Of a stretch of DNA of 64,000 nt, positions 23,497-32,070 are shown one piece after another. Source of the DNA: Butyricicoccus pullicaecorum (GTDB lineage Bacteria > Bacillota > Clostridia > Oscillospirales > Butyricicoccaceae); contig JAGZIW010000010.1 in assembly GCA_018366035.1 (NCBI GenBank), forward strand, positions 20,735 to 84,734. Reading direction: 5' to 3'. Position 1 is the stretch's first letter; each line of letters begins with the position of its first letter. Below the pieces are notes generated by a model. The model had not been told where the DNA came from. It searched no databases and saw only the letters and a program-made list of their open reading frames with translations. The translations under genes were made by a program, and so were the position numbers.

Positions 23497-24945
23497 ATGA
23501 CAGCTTATAATCCCAAGTCCCTCAAGGCAGAGGAGTTTATCAGCGATGAGGAAATCCGCGCAACCTTGTCCTATGCCGAAGAAAATAAAAATAATGATGC
23601 GCTCATTGATGAAATTCTGGACAAAGCCCGCCCCAAGAAAACCAAAACTGGTTACCACTGTGCAGGACTCACCCATCGAGAGGCCTCCGTACTGCTTGCC
23701 TGTGAAAATCCGGACAAGATTCAGGAAATATACAAAATCGCACAGGAAATCAAGCTGGCGTTTTACGGCAACCGTATTGTCATTTTTGCGCCGCTCTATC
23801 TATCCAATTATTGCATCAATGGCTGCGTTTACTGTCCTTATCATGCAAAAAACAAGCATATTGCCCGAAAGAAGCTGACACAGGACGAGATTCGCGCCGA
23901 GGTTCTGGCACTTCAGGACATGGGGCACAAGCGCCTCGCCATCGAAACGGGCGAGGATCCTACAAACTGCCCCATTGAATATGTGCTGGAGAGCATCAAA
24001 ACCATTTACAGCGTACATCACAAAAACGGAGATATCCGTCGTGTAAATGTCAACATTGCCGCAACAACCGTGGAGAATTACCGCAAGCTCAAGGAAGCCG
24101 GCATCGGTACCTATATCCTCTTTCAGGAAACCTATCATAAGGAGAGCTACGAAGCGCTGCACCCAACCGGACCCAAGCACAACTATGCGTACCATACAGA
24201 GGCAATGGATCGTGCTATGGAGGGCGGTATTGACGATGTTGGTCTTGGTGTTTTATTTGGTCTGGAGCGCTACAAATATGAATTTGCCGGTCTTTTGATG
24301 CATGCAGAGCATTTGGAAGCCGTGCATGGCGTCGGGCCGCATACCATCAGCGTTCCTCGTCTCAAGCGTGCAGATGATATCGACCCTGATACCTTCGATA
24401 ATGGCATTGATGACGATACCTTTGCAAAAATCGTTGCCTGTATCCGTCTCGCCGTCCCCTATACCGGCATGATTGTTTCCACGAGAGAATCCGAAGCTGT
24501 ACGAACCCGACTTTTGAATCTTGGCATTTCTCAGGCAAGCGGTGCCTCCCGCACCTCAGTCGGCGGCTATACAGAAGAAGAGCGCCCACATGATTCCGAG
24601 CAGTTCGATGTATCTGACCAGCGCACACTCGACGAGGTGGTACGCTGGCTCATGGAAAACAACCATATTCCGTCCTTCTGTACCGCCTGCTATCGCATGG
24701 GGCGTACCGGCGACCGCTTTATGAGCCTGTGCAAATCCGGACAAATCCTGAACTGCTGCCACCCCAATGCGCTCATGACCCTTTCCGAATACCTTGAGGA
24801 CTATGCCTCCCCCGAAACAAAGCAGCTGGGTTATGAAGTCATCGAGCGAGAGCTTCAAAAGATCCCTCATGAAAAAGTACACGACATCGCTGCACAGAAT
24901 ATTGCAGATATCCGCAGCTCCAACCGCCGCGATTTTAATTTTTAA
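23497..24945 (+). CDS. hydG: [FeFe]-hydrogenase maturase HydG (radical SAM tyrosine lyase)
   Basis: 482 residues. Radical SAM motif C106, C110, C113 in 'SNYCINGCVYCPYHAKNK'. The C-terminal cysteines for the auxiliary Fe-S cluster are in 'PSFCTACYRMGRTGDRFMSL' followed by 'CKSGQILNCCHPNAL'. HydG splits tyrosine to yield the CO and CN ligands of the H-cluster. It follows hydE by 15 bases with AAGGAG before the start. Confidence 0.97.
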   Translation: MTAYNPKSLKAEEFISDEEIRATLSYAEENKNNDALIDEILDKARPKKTKTGYHCAGLTHREASVLLACENPDKIQEIYKIAQEIKLAFYGNRIVIFAPLYLSNYCINGCVYCPYHAKNKHIARKKLTQDEIRAEVLALQDMGHKRLAIETGEDPTNCPIEYVLESIKTIYSVHHKNGDIRRVNVNIAATTVENYRKLKEAGIGTYILFQETYHKESYEALHPTGPKHNYAYHTEAMDRAMEGGIDDVGLGVLFGLERYKYEFAGLLMHAEHLEAVHGVGPHTISVPRLKRADDIDPDTFDNGIDDDTFAKIVACIRLAVPYTGMIVSTRESEAVRTRLLNLGISQASGASRTSVGGYTEEERPHDSEQFDVSDQRTLDEVVRWLMENNHIPSFCTACYRMGRTGDRFMSLCKSGQILNCCHPNALMTLSEYLEDYASPETKQLGYEVIERELQKIPHEKVHDIAAQNIADIRSSNRRDFNF

Positions 24946-24977
24946 CCCATGCTGTACAGGCAAACAGGAGGTCTGTT

Positions 24978-26180
24978 ATGAGTCTTAACGATACCACAAA
25001 CTCTGAGCGTATTCATATTGCTTTCTTTGGGCTTCGCAATGCCGGAAAATCCAGTCTGGTCAATGCACTCACCGGTCAGGAACTTGCGGTCGTGTCCGAT
25101 GTCAAGGGTACAACGACCGATCCGGTGAAGAAGGCAATGGAATTGCTCCCGCTGGGTCCGGTTCTCATAATCGACACTGCCGGTCTGGACGATACTGGCG
25201 AACTGGGTGCACTGCGTATCCAGAAAACGTATCAGGTGCTGCATCAAACTGATATTGCCGTGCTGGTTGTAGACGCTTGTGTTGGTCTGTCTGAACAGGA
25301 CAAATCACTTCTTGCGCGCTTCGCAGCGCGTAAGCTGCCCTATCTTGTCGTCTGGAACAAAATCGATTTGTTGGAAAACCGCCCTGTATGCAAGCAAAAT
25401 GAAATTTGTGTGAGTACGGTCACCGGAGAAGGCATACACCAGCTTAAAGAGCAGCTCGGCACTTTTCATAATAAAAAGGAGTCGGAAAAGCGTATTGTTG
25501 CTGATTTACTGGCTCCAAAGGACATTGTCGTACTGGTCATTCCCATTGACGAGTCCGCCCCCAAGGGCAGACTGATTTTGCCGCAGCAGCAAACCATTCG
25601 GGATATTCTAGATGCCAGATGCACAGTCGTATCCTGTCGGGATACCGAGCTGACCGATACCCTGCATGCACTCAAGGAAAAGCCAAGGCTGGTCATCACC
25701 GATTCACAGGCATTTGGACGTGTATCCCGTGATATTCCACCGGATATCCTGCTCACCTCCTTTTCCATTCTATTTGCACGGTATAAAGGAGAACTCGTTC
25801 CTCTCGTACAGGCGGCAGCCAAGCTGTCTGCGCTGAAAGATGGTGATCACATTCTGATTTCTGAGGGCTGTACCCATCATCGTCAATGCGGAGATATCGG
25901 AACGGTCAAAATCCCGCATTGGATTGAGGAATTTTCTGGTGTAAAGCCCCGATATACCTTTACCTCCGGCGGTGAATTCCCCGAAAATCTGGAGGATTAT
26001 GCCTTGATTGTACATTGCGGCGGCTGTATACTCAACGAAAAGGAAATGAAACACCGGATCCATGCCGCTTCCGTATCCGGTGTGCCCATTGTCAATTATG
26101 GGATTGCCATCGCACACATGCACGGCATCTTAGCGCGCAGTCTGGAAGTTTTTCCAGAGGTTCTTGCCCTGCTGAACTAG
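24978..26180 (+). CDS. hydF: [FeFe]-hydrogenase maturation GTPase HydF
   Basis: 400 residues. N-terminal GTPase: P-loop 'GLRNAGKSSLVNALTGQE', Walker B-like 'VLIIDTAGLDDTGELGALR' and the 'VVWNKIDLLENR' specificity motif. The C-terminal cluster-binding part has 'EGCTHHRQCGDIGTVKIP' and 'VHCGGCILNEKEMKHRI'. HydF is the scaffold that delivers the diiron precursor to the hydrogenase. The hydrogenase itself is not in this window. Confidence 0.97.
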   Translation: MSLNDTTNSERIHIAFFGLRNAGKSSLVNALTGQELAVVSDVKGTTTDPVKKAMELLPLGPVLIIDTAGLDDTGELGALRIQKTYQVLHQTDIAVLVVDACVGLSEQDKSLLARFAARKLPYLVVWNKIDLLENRPVCKQNEICVSTVTGEGIHQLKEQLGTFHNKKESEKRIVADLLAPKDIVVLVIPIDESAPKGRLILPQQQTIRDILDARCTVVSCRDTELTDTLHALKEKPRLVITDSQAFGRVSRDIPPDILLTSFSILFARYKGELVPLVQAAAKLSALKDGDHILISEGCTHHRQCGDIGTVKIPHWIEEFSGVKPRYTFTSGGEFPENLEDYALIVHCGGCILNEKEMKHRIHAASVSGVPIVNYGIAIAHMHGILARSLEVFPEVLALLN

Positions 26181-26280
26181 CTTTTTCAAAATTTCTCCCT
26201 GTTTCTCTATCATTAGAAAATCTCTCGAAAGACTACAGTTTTTTCGATGTGTCCGCCGCGCAAAGCGTTCTGGACGCAGA

Positions 26281-26322
26281 ATGCCCGAAACCGCACATCG
26301 ATGCGCGGTTTCGGGCATTTTG
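26281..26322 (+). terminator. Terminator after the hyd operon
   Basis: TGCCCGAAACCGC pairs with GCGGTTTCGGGCA over 13 bases, followed by TTTTGCT. Between hydF and the next gene (26181-26486) there is otherwise only the promoter described next. Confidence 0.9.
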
Positions 26323-26415
26323 CTGTCTCAAAAGCCGCATACAGGTCACGACTTTTTATAGAATTTTATGTGTGTCATAAGAATGAAATACTTTCAGTCT
26401 GAAACACAAAGCCTT

Positions 26416-26444
26416 TTGACTTGTCATACCGTTTATGCTAGTAT
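26416..26444 (+). promoter_or_regulatory. Promoter of the SLOG/DUF1273 gene
   Basis: TTGACT, 17-base spacer, TAGTAT, about 40 bases before the start codon. Confidence 0.7.
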
Positions 26445-26486
26445 ATTATTACCGAACAAAATTTCGTTTGCAAAGGAGACGGTTCT

Positions 26487-27011
26487 ATGCTCCATGAATT
26501 TTCCATGACCCGTGCACACACCTGCTGCTTTACCGGCAGCCGTCCCTCCAAGCTTGGATTCGACTGGCAGGCGCAGCCCTATATTTTAGAAATGCTGCGC
26601 CGCGATTTACGCGCTGCAATTGTCCGCGCAATCAAGCAGGACTATACCCATTTCATTACGGGTATGAGCCAAGGTTTTGATTTGTGGGCAGCAGAGGAGG
26701 TGCTCAAGCTGCAGCAGGAATATCCACAGATTGAGCTTGTCTGCGCACTTCCGTTTCCCGAAATGGCAAAAAAGTGGCCCGATTATTGGCGCCGCCTATT
26801 CGACGCCGCCTATACCGGCAATATTATCTGCACCATCGCACCCGCCTATCGGCAAAGCTGTTATCTCGAACGCGACCGCTTTATGGTCGAGCAGTCCAGC
26901 CGTGTGATTTGCTGGTATACTGGCAACCGAGGCGGCACACAGTATACCCACAATTACGCCAAACAGCATGGCTGCCATATTGAAAACATCTATCGGGATC
27001 ACATGTTATGA
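26487..27011 (+). CDS. SLOG-family DUF1273 protein (YpsA-like)
   Basis: 174 residues. The typical pattern is present: 'HTCCFTGSRPSKLGFDWQAQ', 'HFITGMSQGFDLWAAEEVLK', 'LVCALPFPEMAKKWPDYW' and 'QSCYLERDRFMVEQSSRVIC'. SLOG domains bind nucleotides or related ligands; Bacillus YpsA affects cell division and nucleotide metabolism, but the reaction is unknown. AAAGGAGAC lies before the start. Its stop overlaps the convergent next gene by six bases. Confidence 0.88.
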   Translation: MLHEFSMTRAHTCCFTGSRPSKLGFDWQAQPYILEMLRRDLRAAIVRAIKQDYTHFITGMSQGFDLWAAEEVLKLQQEYPQIELVCALPFPEMAKKWPDYWRRLFDAAYTGNIICTIAPAYRQSCYLERDRFMVEQSSRVICWYTGNRGGTQYTHNYAKQHGCHIENIYRDHML

Positions 27012-29069
27012 AAAATCCAAATCGATGCGTGCACCCGCCGGACCTGCAACATATAAATATCCATCTTTTTGCAAGGTAACTGTATTTTTTCCTGTCACAG
27101 CACTTTGATTCAATGCCATGCCTTTGGCATCATATAACACAAACCCACTTTTGTCCGGCATGGTGACCGTCATGGTCTTACCATGCAGTGCCTCGCCGAT
27201 TTGGAACCATCTGCCATATCCATTTTGCGGAATGGTAAGATGTGCATGGCTCCCACCAGCATACAGACTGGGCAGCTTGCTCGCATCTATGAAAACTGCA
27301 TCACTTGCCTGCATATATTCCGTCCCGTTATCTGTAAAAAAGGTATAGTCTGTCAAATCGCGTCCGGCTGTCATAGGGATCTCCACAACCGCCCGTGCCG
27401 TATTGGCATCTGTGATTTGATTTCCCGCAAGGTATCCGCCAAGCGATTCCTCTATGCCAATTGCTGCAGCCGGCAATACAGAAAGTGCCTCGGAATTATA
27501 GGCTGCATCAACCTGTACATACAGCTTTCCATTTCTCTCCTGCCAAGCCTGCTTTGCCGACTGCGGCATTGCGTAGTCTGCAAGCTTTTGGGCAGCATAC
27601 ACCGTACTATCGGATTCTCCGACATCGGGCACAATTGTGCGGGATCGTGCGACCAGATAAACCTTATCCTTCTGTTCAAGGAAGCTATATTCAGACGCAC
27701 CTGTTTCATCTCTAAATTTTCCATCTCCAATATATACCAGCTGTTCTTTTGCTGTCAGATCATAGGCATTGGCAATATTGAGTGTTTCTTTTTCATCAAA
27801 ATACACGCGATATAGCATACCCTGCCCTGTATATTTGCCTTCGTACGCGGAAAAATCGTGATCCAGCGGCTTTATTGGTGCTGCCTCAAGGGGAGCCGGC
27901 GGCAGGATCTCATCAATTTGTCCATTCTTTTTGAGTTCTTCCAAAATAAGCTGGGTCGCAACCATACTGTTATACAAGCTGGAACCGCCAGAGGTCAACA
28001 CTGCTGCACTCAGCTTGTGCTCTGGCAGTACAATGAACTGTGCGTGCATTTGCAGGGTATCACCGCCCTTACATACCGCCTTGATTCCATAGGTATCAAA
28101 CGGGCTAAGGAAAACGGCGTCCCAACCCAAACCATATCCGACTGTATTCGCACAATCCGGCAGCCATTGCCCTCTTAAATATTCCTTTTCCATCGTTGCC
28201 TTACGGGAGTTTTCTGACAAAATCTTACTTTCTCCTGTAAAGATCTGTCCAAAGCGGCACAAATCTTCTGCTGTGGAATAAATACCGCCTGTACCAATCA
28301 GCTGTGTCATTTCCACCGGCAATTCCTGCTGTGGATTGACCGCATCATAAATCCGTGCGACTTGCTTCTCATCGAAAGAATCGAGCGGTGTATAGGTATG
28401 TGTCATTCCCAGCGGCTCTAACAAATTTTCATGGATATAATCTGTAAAGCTTTGACCGGAGACCCGCTCGACAATCATTTCTGCCAATGTAAACCCATCA
28501 TTACAGTACACAGAAAATGCGCCCGGGTCTGCCTTGAGCCGCTGTGTTTTGAGATCTGCAAGCAGCGAGGTATAAGCCTGTCGATTTTCACGGTCTCCCG
28601 CTAAAAATCCATTATTCAGATTGCTCCCCATCAGTCCAGAGGAATGGTTGAGCAGCATACGCACTGTGATCTTGCGATACCGTTCATCTTTCATTTCGAA
28701 ATCCGGCAGATAAGTCGTAACCGGTTCATCTAACCGAATCTTTCCCGCATCAACCAGCTGCATCACAGCAGCAGTCGTAAACATTTTGCTGGTTGAGCCA
28801 ATTCCATAAAGCGTATCTGCGGTGAGCGCACGATTTTCCTGCTTGCTGTACACACCTGCCTGCCCGCTCTGTACGATTTTTTGGTCATACATCACTGCAT
28901 ACTGCACACTGGTCACACCATACTTATCAACAAGTGCCTGTGCACGGGCTGCACCTGTCACACTTGGATCTGTCAATATATTATCCTCTGCCGCAAATGC
29001 AGGCGTTGCAGGAAGCATGAGCAGCGCAGAAAGCAGCAGCCCACAGATCCTTTTTGTCAATCGTCTCAT
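27006..29069 (-). CDS. Secreted serine hydrolase, class C beta-lactamase fold
   Basis: 687 residues. A signal peptide with cleavage after AFA (about residue 26) precedes a serine beta-lactamase/D-alanyl-carboxypeptidase-like domain: SXXK is S92-T-S-K95 in 'YGIGSTSKMFTTAAV', the YXN-type motif is 'FSVYCNDGFTLAEM', and the third motif is 'AVCKGGDTLQM'. The C-terminal ~300 residues are a beta-rich extension ending 'GYLYVAGPAGARIDLDFS'. Homologues range from peptidases to esterases, so resistance to beta-lactams should not be assumed. The gene stands alone between terminators. Confidence 0.8.
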   Translation of the reverse strand: MRRLTKRICGLLLSALLMLPATPAFAAEDNILTDPSVTGAARAQALVDKYGVTSVQYAVMYDQKIVQSGQAGVYSKQENRALTADTLYGIGSTSKMFTTAAVMQLVDAGKIRLDEPVTTYLPDFEMKDERYRKITVRMLLNHSSGLMGSNLNNGFLAGDRENRQAYTSLLADLKTQRLKADPGAFSVYCNDGFTLAEMIVERVSGQSFTDYIHENLLEPLGMTHTYTPLDSFDEKQVARIYDAVNPQQELPVEMTQLIGTGGIYSTAEDLCRFGQIFTGESKILSENSRKATMEKEYLRGQWLPDCANTVGYGLGWDAVFLSPFDTYGIKAVCKGGDTLQMHAQFIVLPEHKLSAAVLTSGGSSLYNSMVATQLILEELKKNGQIDEILPPAPLEAAPIKPLDHDFSAYEGKYTGQGMLYRVYFDEKETLNIANAYDLTAKEQLVYIGDGKFRDETGASEYSFLEQKDKVYLVARSRTIVPDVGESDSTVYAAQKLADYAMPQSAKQAWQERNGKLYVQVDAAYNSEALSVLPAAAIGIEESLGGYLAGNQITDANTARAVVEIPMTAGRDLTDYTFFTDNGTEYMQASDAVFIDASKLPSLYAGGSHAHLTIPQNGYGRWFQIGEALHGKTMTVTMPDKSGFVLYDAKGMALNQSAVTGKNTVTLQKDGYLYVAGPAGARIDLDFS

Positions 29070-29200
29070 TACTCTCTTCCTTTCGATATATAAAAGATTT
29101 TATGCCTAAACAATACGCTTGTGCCCTGCATTTGTCAAGCACAAAGAAACAGTATTTTACACCCATAGCGCACATAAAATTCTGTAGTTTTTCGGCAAAC

Positions 29201-29238
29201 TCAAAAAAGACAGTTCCAAACCGAACTGTCTTTTTTGA
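29201..29238. terminator. Bidirectional terminator downstream of the uronate operon
   Basis: TCAAAAAAGACAGTTC pairs with GAACTGTCTTTTTTGA around CAAACC. On the minus strand it ends the operon 31729-29266. Confidence 0.93.
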
Positions 29239-29265
29239 TTTCTTCTCTATGTTAAAGCGTATCAC

Positions 29266-29898
29266 TTAGAGAGACTTGAGATAATCTGCAATTTCATCAT
29301 TCTTGCAGTTTGCATAGAAATACTCTGCAAAATGCTTGCCTGAAATGGTTTCCTTGAGGAACTCCTGATCGATTTCCTTCAGAATCTGCATGATTGGCTT
29401 ATGGGTCACAAGCTTCACTCCGTCTAGGATCTTCTTGTTTCTCTGCTCCGGCTCTCTTCTCTCCTTCGGGTATCCGCCGCCGAACGGCTCGGAGAACAGC
29501 TTTGCAAAGGTATCGCGCAGATTGATTTCTGCACCCCAGCCAAAGCTCTGTGCAAACGGCATTGCAATACAATTGCCATCATTTACCTGACCGAACAGAT
29601 AAGCATCGAGTGGGTTTGTAATATGTCCGCACAGCACATTCGGGAAGGAGTTGCAGGCGAGCATTGCACCTTGACCGGTACCACAGCCGGTTACAACGAA
29701 ATCGACTGCACCGCTGGACAGCAGGATACTTGCCAGCAGACCATTCTTTACATAAGTCAGCTGTGTTTCATCATCAGCAGAATACATGCCGTAATTAAAC
29801 ACCGTATGCCCTGCCTTCTGTGCTTCTTCATTCAAAACCTCAAAAATCTGCGCGTTTTTTGCCGCCTGAGAGTTTTCATTGATCAGTGCAATTTTCAT
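29266..29898 (-). CDS. RpiB/LacAB-fold isomerase, likely unsaturated-uronate (DhuI-type)
   Basis: 210 residues. The catalytic cysteine loop of the RpiB family is present: 'VDFVVTGCGTGQGAMLACNS' (Cys72), followed by the 'NPLDAYLFGQVNDGNCIAMP' segment. It is longer than RpiB (about 150). In streptococcal glycosaminoglycan clusters the RpiB-fold enzyme DhuI converts 4-deoxy-L-threo-5-hexosulose uronate to a diketo acid. Here the gene lies in an operon with an SDR and an aldolase-like gene, opposite a GH88 gene, so the same role is likely. Ribose-5-phosphate isomerase is the less likely alternative. Confidence 0.78.
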   Translation of the reverse strand: MKIALINENSQAAKNAQIFEVLNEEAQKAGHTVFNYGMYSADDETQLTYVKNGLLASILLSSGAVDFVVTGCGTGQGAMLACNSFPNVLCGHITNPLDAYLFGQVNDGNCIAMPFAQSFGWGAEINLRDTFAKLFSEPFGGGYPKERREPEQRNKKILDGVKLVTHKPIMQILKEIDQEFLKETISGKHFAEYFYANCKNDEIADYLKSL

Positions 29899-29920
29899 AA
29901 TTTATATATCCTCCCTTTGC

Positions 29921-30724
29921 TTATTCCGGCTGCTTTCCAATATATGCCAGAATACCGCCATCTACATACAGTACATGACCGTTTACAAAATCACTTGCAT
30001 CACTTGCAAGGAATACAGCAGGACCCATCAAATCCTCTGCCTCACCCCAGCGTGCAGCCGGTGTCTTTGCAATAATGAACTGGTCAAACGGGTGACGAGA
30101 GCCATCTGGCTGGATCTCACGCAGCGGCGCTGTCTGTGGTGTTGCAATGTAGCCCGGGCCAATGCCGTTGCACTGGATATTGTGACCGCCAAACTCGCTG
30201 CAAATATTGCGGGTCAGCATTTTCAGTCCGCCCTTTGCTGCTGCATAAGCGCTTACGGTCTCACGACCCAGCTCAGACATCATGGAGCAAATGTTGATGA
30301 TCTTACCGTGACCCTTTTTGATCATGCTCGGCAGAACAGCCTTGGACATGATGAAAGGACCATTGAGGTCGATATCGATTACCTGACGGAAATCCTTTGC
30401 GCTCATTTCGAGCATTGGGGTACGCTTAATGATACCTGCATTGTTTACAAGGATATCAATGACACCAACTTCTTTTTCGATCTTTGCAATAAGCTCGGCA
30501 ACAGCGTCCTCATTGGTGACGTCGCATACATAGCCATGCGCCTTGATGCCCTCTGCCTCATAGGCAGCCATGCCCTTTGCAACCAATTCCGAATTGATAT
30601 CATTAAATACAATGGTCGCACCAGCCTTTGCATATGCAGTTGCAATTGCAAAGCCAATTCCATAAGATGCACCTGTAATAAGAGCGATCTTACCGTTCAG
30701 TGAAAACTTTTCCATATCAAACAT
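29921..30724 (-). CDS. SDR dehydrogenase, likely KduD/DhuD-type
   Basis: 267 residues. NAD(P) motif TGASYGIG (about residues 17-24), 'NNAGI' and the catalytic 'YAAAKGG' (YXXXK) are intact, with 'NIQCNGIGPGYIATPQTAPL' after it as in gluconate 5-dehydrogenase and KduD relatives. Expected role is reduction of the diketo acid to 2-keto-3-deoxygluconate (KDG). A KDG 4-dehydrogenase role is an alternative discussed in the findings. The start at 30724 gives the usual N-terminus; an upstream extension is possible. Confidence 0.82.
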   Translation of the reverse strand: MFDMEKFSLNGKIALITGASYGIGFAIATAYAKAGATIVFNDINSELVAKGMAAYEAEGIKAHGYVCDVTNEDAVAELIAKIEKEVGVIDILVNNAGIIKRTPMLEMSAKDFRQVIDIDLNGPFIMSKAVLPSMIKKGHGKIINICSMMSELGRETVSAYAAAKGGLKMLTRNICSEFGGHNIQCNGIGPGYIATPQTAPLREIQPDGSRHPFDQFIIAKTPAARWGEAEDLMGPAVFLASDASDFVNGHVLYVDGGILAYIGKQPE

Positions 30725-30754
30725 AATTGATTTCCATTCCTTTCTGAACACAAA

Positions 30755-31729
30755 TTATTTCATCTTCACATCTGGATTGATGAGATGCACACCAAATCCT
30801 GCAATCTCAATATCCAAGTAAACAAAATTGATAAGCTTTGTCTTTTTATTTCGTGTAATACTGGATTCTACAAATTGAATCCCCTTTTTCCCCAAATAAT
30901 ACATTGCCTTTTCCGGATATGGTGTATAAATACCAATATGTCCATGGGTTCCGCGACCGGCGGCATTGAGGATTTCAAAACCTTTGCCCGCAAAATGAGA
31001 TTTTGGTTTCTTATAATATTGGAATCCAAACAGGCTGCACAGTGTCTGTGCAGTTTGCAGTGCTTCCTCACAGGAATTCTGATTGACACCCAAATGAATC
31101 AGCTCATAGCCGAGCATGTCGTTGACCGCCTCTATGCCAGCCTGTGTCACGCGCTCCCAATCCTTGTGCATCATTGCATCTGCTGGCAGCATAAAGTCTC
31201 CGATTGCAGCCAGCACATTGGGCTGAGAAAGGTATGTATGCAGATTATCCGCTGTAATTCCTCCCGAAACGAGAAAACGCATATCTGCATAGGCATCATA
31301 AAACAGCTTGAGTGCCTGTGCACCGCCGCTTGTCTCCGCTGGGAAAAACTGCACACAGTCCAGCCCATATGAAATCGCAGTCTCGATTTCGCTCGCGGTA
31401 GAAACGCCCGGGATTACAACAACATCATTTTCCTTACACCAGCAAATGACATCTTCCCGCAGTCCAGAGGTCGTAATCCACTTTGCACCGGCCTCTACTG
31501 CCTCCCTTGCCTGTGTAAAACCAATTATATTTGCGGCGCCGACCGCCATATCTGGATTTTCCTTTGCAATCCGTGCAATGGCTTTTGGAGCTGACTGCCC
31601 CAAACAGAGTATCGCCTCCAAATCCGCTTTCATCAGCGCATGTGCAAGCGGGACAGCGTCCTCCGCTTCATTGATCGATACCGCCGGTACCATACCCATA
31701 CAGGAAATTTTGGAGATCAACGCATTCAT
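30755..31729 (-). CDS. KDPG-aldolase-like protein fused to a glyoxalase/VOC domain; Schiff-base lysine absent
   Basis: 324 residues. Residues 1 to ~205 follow the class I KDPG/KHG aldolase fold: 'AVGAANIIGFTQAREAVEAG', 'VVVIPGVSTASEIETAISYG' and 'MRFLVSGGITADNL'. At the position of the catalytic lysine the sequence is CVQFFPAETSGG, with Gln127 (codon at 31349-31351 read as CAG) in place of the family's K in 'FKFFPAE'. The catalytic Glu/Arg strand is also altered (LEAILCLGQS). Residues ~208-324 form a VOC domain ('ELIHLGVNQNSCEEAL', 'GHIGIYTPYPEKAMYYL', 'IAGFGVHLINPDVK'). The first gene of the minus-strand uronate operon, directly behind operators O1 and O2. Annotation as an aldolase is therefore unsafe. 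Confidence 0.8.
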   Translation of the reverse strand: MNALISKISCMGMVPAVSINEAEDAVPLAHALMKADLEAILCLGQSAPKAIARIAKENPDMAVGAANIIGFTQAREAVEAGAKWITTSGLREDVICWCKENDVVVIPGVSTASEIETAISYGLDCVQFFPAETSGGAQALKLFYDAYADMRFLVSGGITADNLHTYLSQPNVLAAIGDFMLPADAMMHKDWERVTQAGIEAVNDMLGYELIHLGVNQNSCEEALQTAQTLCSLFGFQYYKKPKSHFAGKGFEILNAAGRGTHGHIGIYTPYPEKAMYYLGKKGIQFVESSITRNKKTKLINFVYLDIEIAGFGVHLINPDVKMK

Positions 31730-31786
31730 TCATCTATCTCTTCTTTCTTTTGATGTATCCATTTGCAATAACCAAAATGCGTCTTA

Positions 31787-31800
31787 GTAAATCGGTTCAC
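31787..31800. promoter_or_regulatory. LacI-type operator O1
   Basis: GTAAATCGGTTCAC, a near-palindrome lying just downstream of the minus-strand -10. Confidence 0.8.
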
Positions 31801-31804
31801 CCAA

Positions 31805-31833
31805 AGTATAATTTAGTAAACCGGTTTTGTCAA
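31805..31833 (-). promoter_or_regulatory. Promoter of the aldolase-like/SDR/isomerase operon
   Basis: -35 TTGACA (31833-31828), 17-base spacer, -10 TATACT (31810-31805). Operator O2 fills the spacer and O1 lies just after the -10. Confidence 0.88.
31816..31829. promoter_or_regulatory. LacI-type operator O2
   Basis: GTAAACCGGTTTTG with the central CG step of LacI-family sites; placed between -35 and -10 of the minus-strand promoter. Confidence 0.82.
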
Positions 31834-31939
31834 TAAAAATATTTAACTTTTTTTCTTTTTTCTTAAAATCTATACGCCGTACGTCCAAAAAAGAATTGTT
31901 GCACAAATTTTTACATCATTCTTTTAGCAATAGTAACAA

Positions 31940-31968
31940 TTGACAAGAAAACAGCAATCCTCTATAAT
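31940..31968 (+). promoter_or_regulatory. Promoter of the GH88-PTS-heparinase operon
   Basis: Perfect consensus: TTGACA, 17-base spacer, TATAAT. Confidence 0.92.
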
Positions 31969-31980
31969 TATGCTCATCTG

Positions 31981-31994
31981 GTAAATCGGTTTAC
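31981..31994. promoter_or_regulatory. LacI-type operator O3
   Basis: GTAAATCGGTTTAC, the most symmetric copy, just downstream of the predicted plus-strand transcription start, where a bound repressor would block transcription. Confidence 0.87.
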
Positions 31995-32070
31995 TTTGCA
32001 GGCCATTGTATCCGGTTCTGTAAAGTCATAAAAGCCTTATAATTTTTATCCCGATTGAAGAGGTGATACC

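Noticed and set aside
27006..29069. Antibiotic-resistance beta-lactamase
   Set aside because: SXXK and neighbouring motifs place it in the broad serine-hydrolase fold with a long C-terminal domain; nothing shows beta-lactam hydrolysis.
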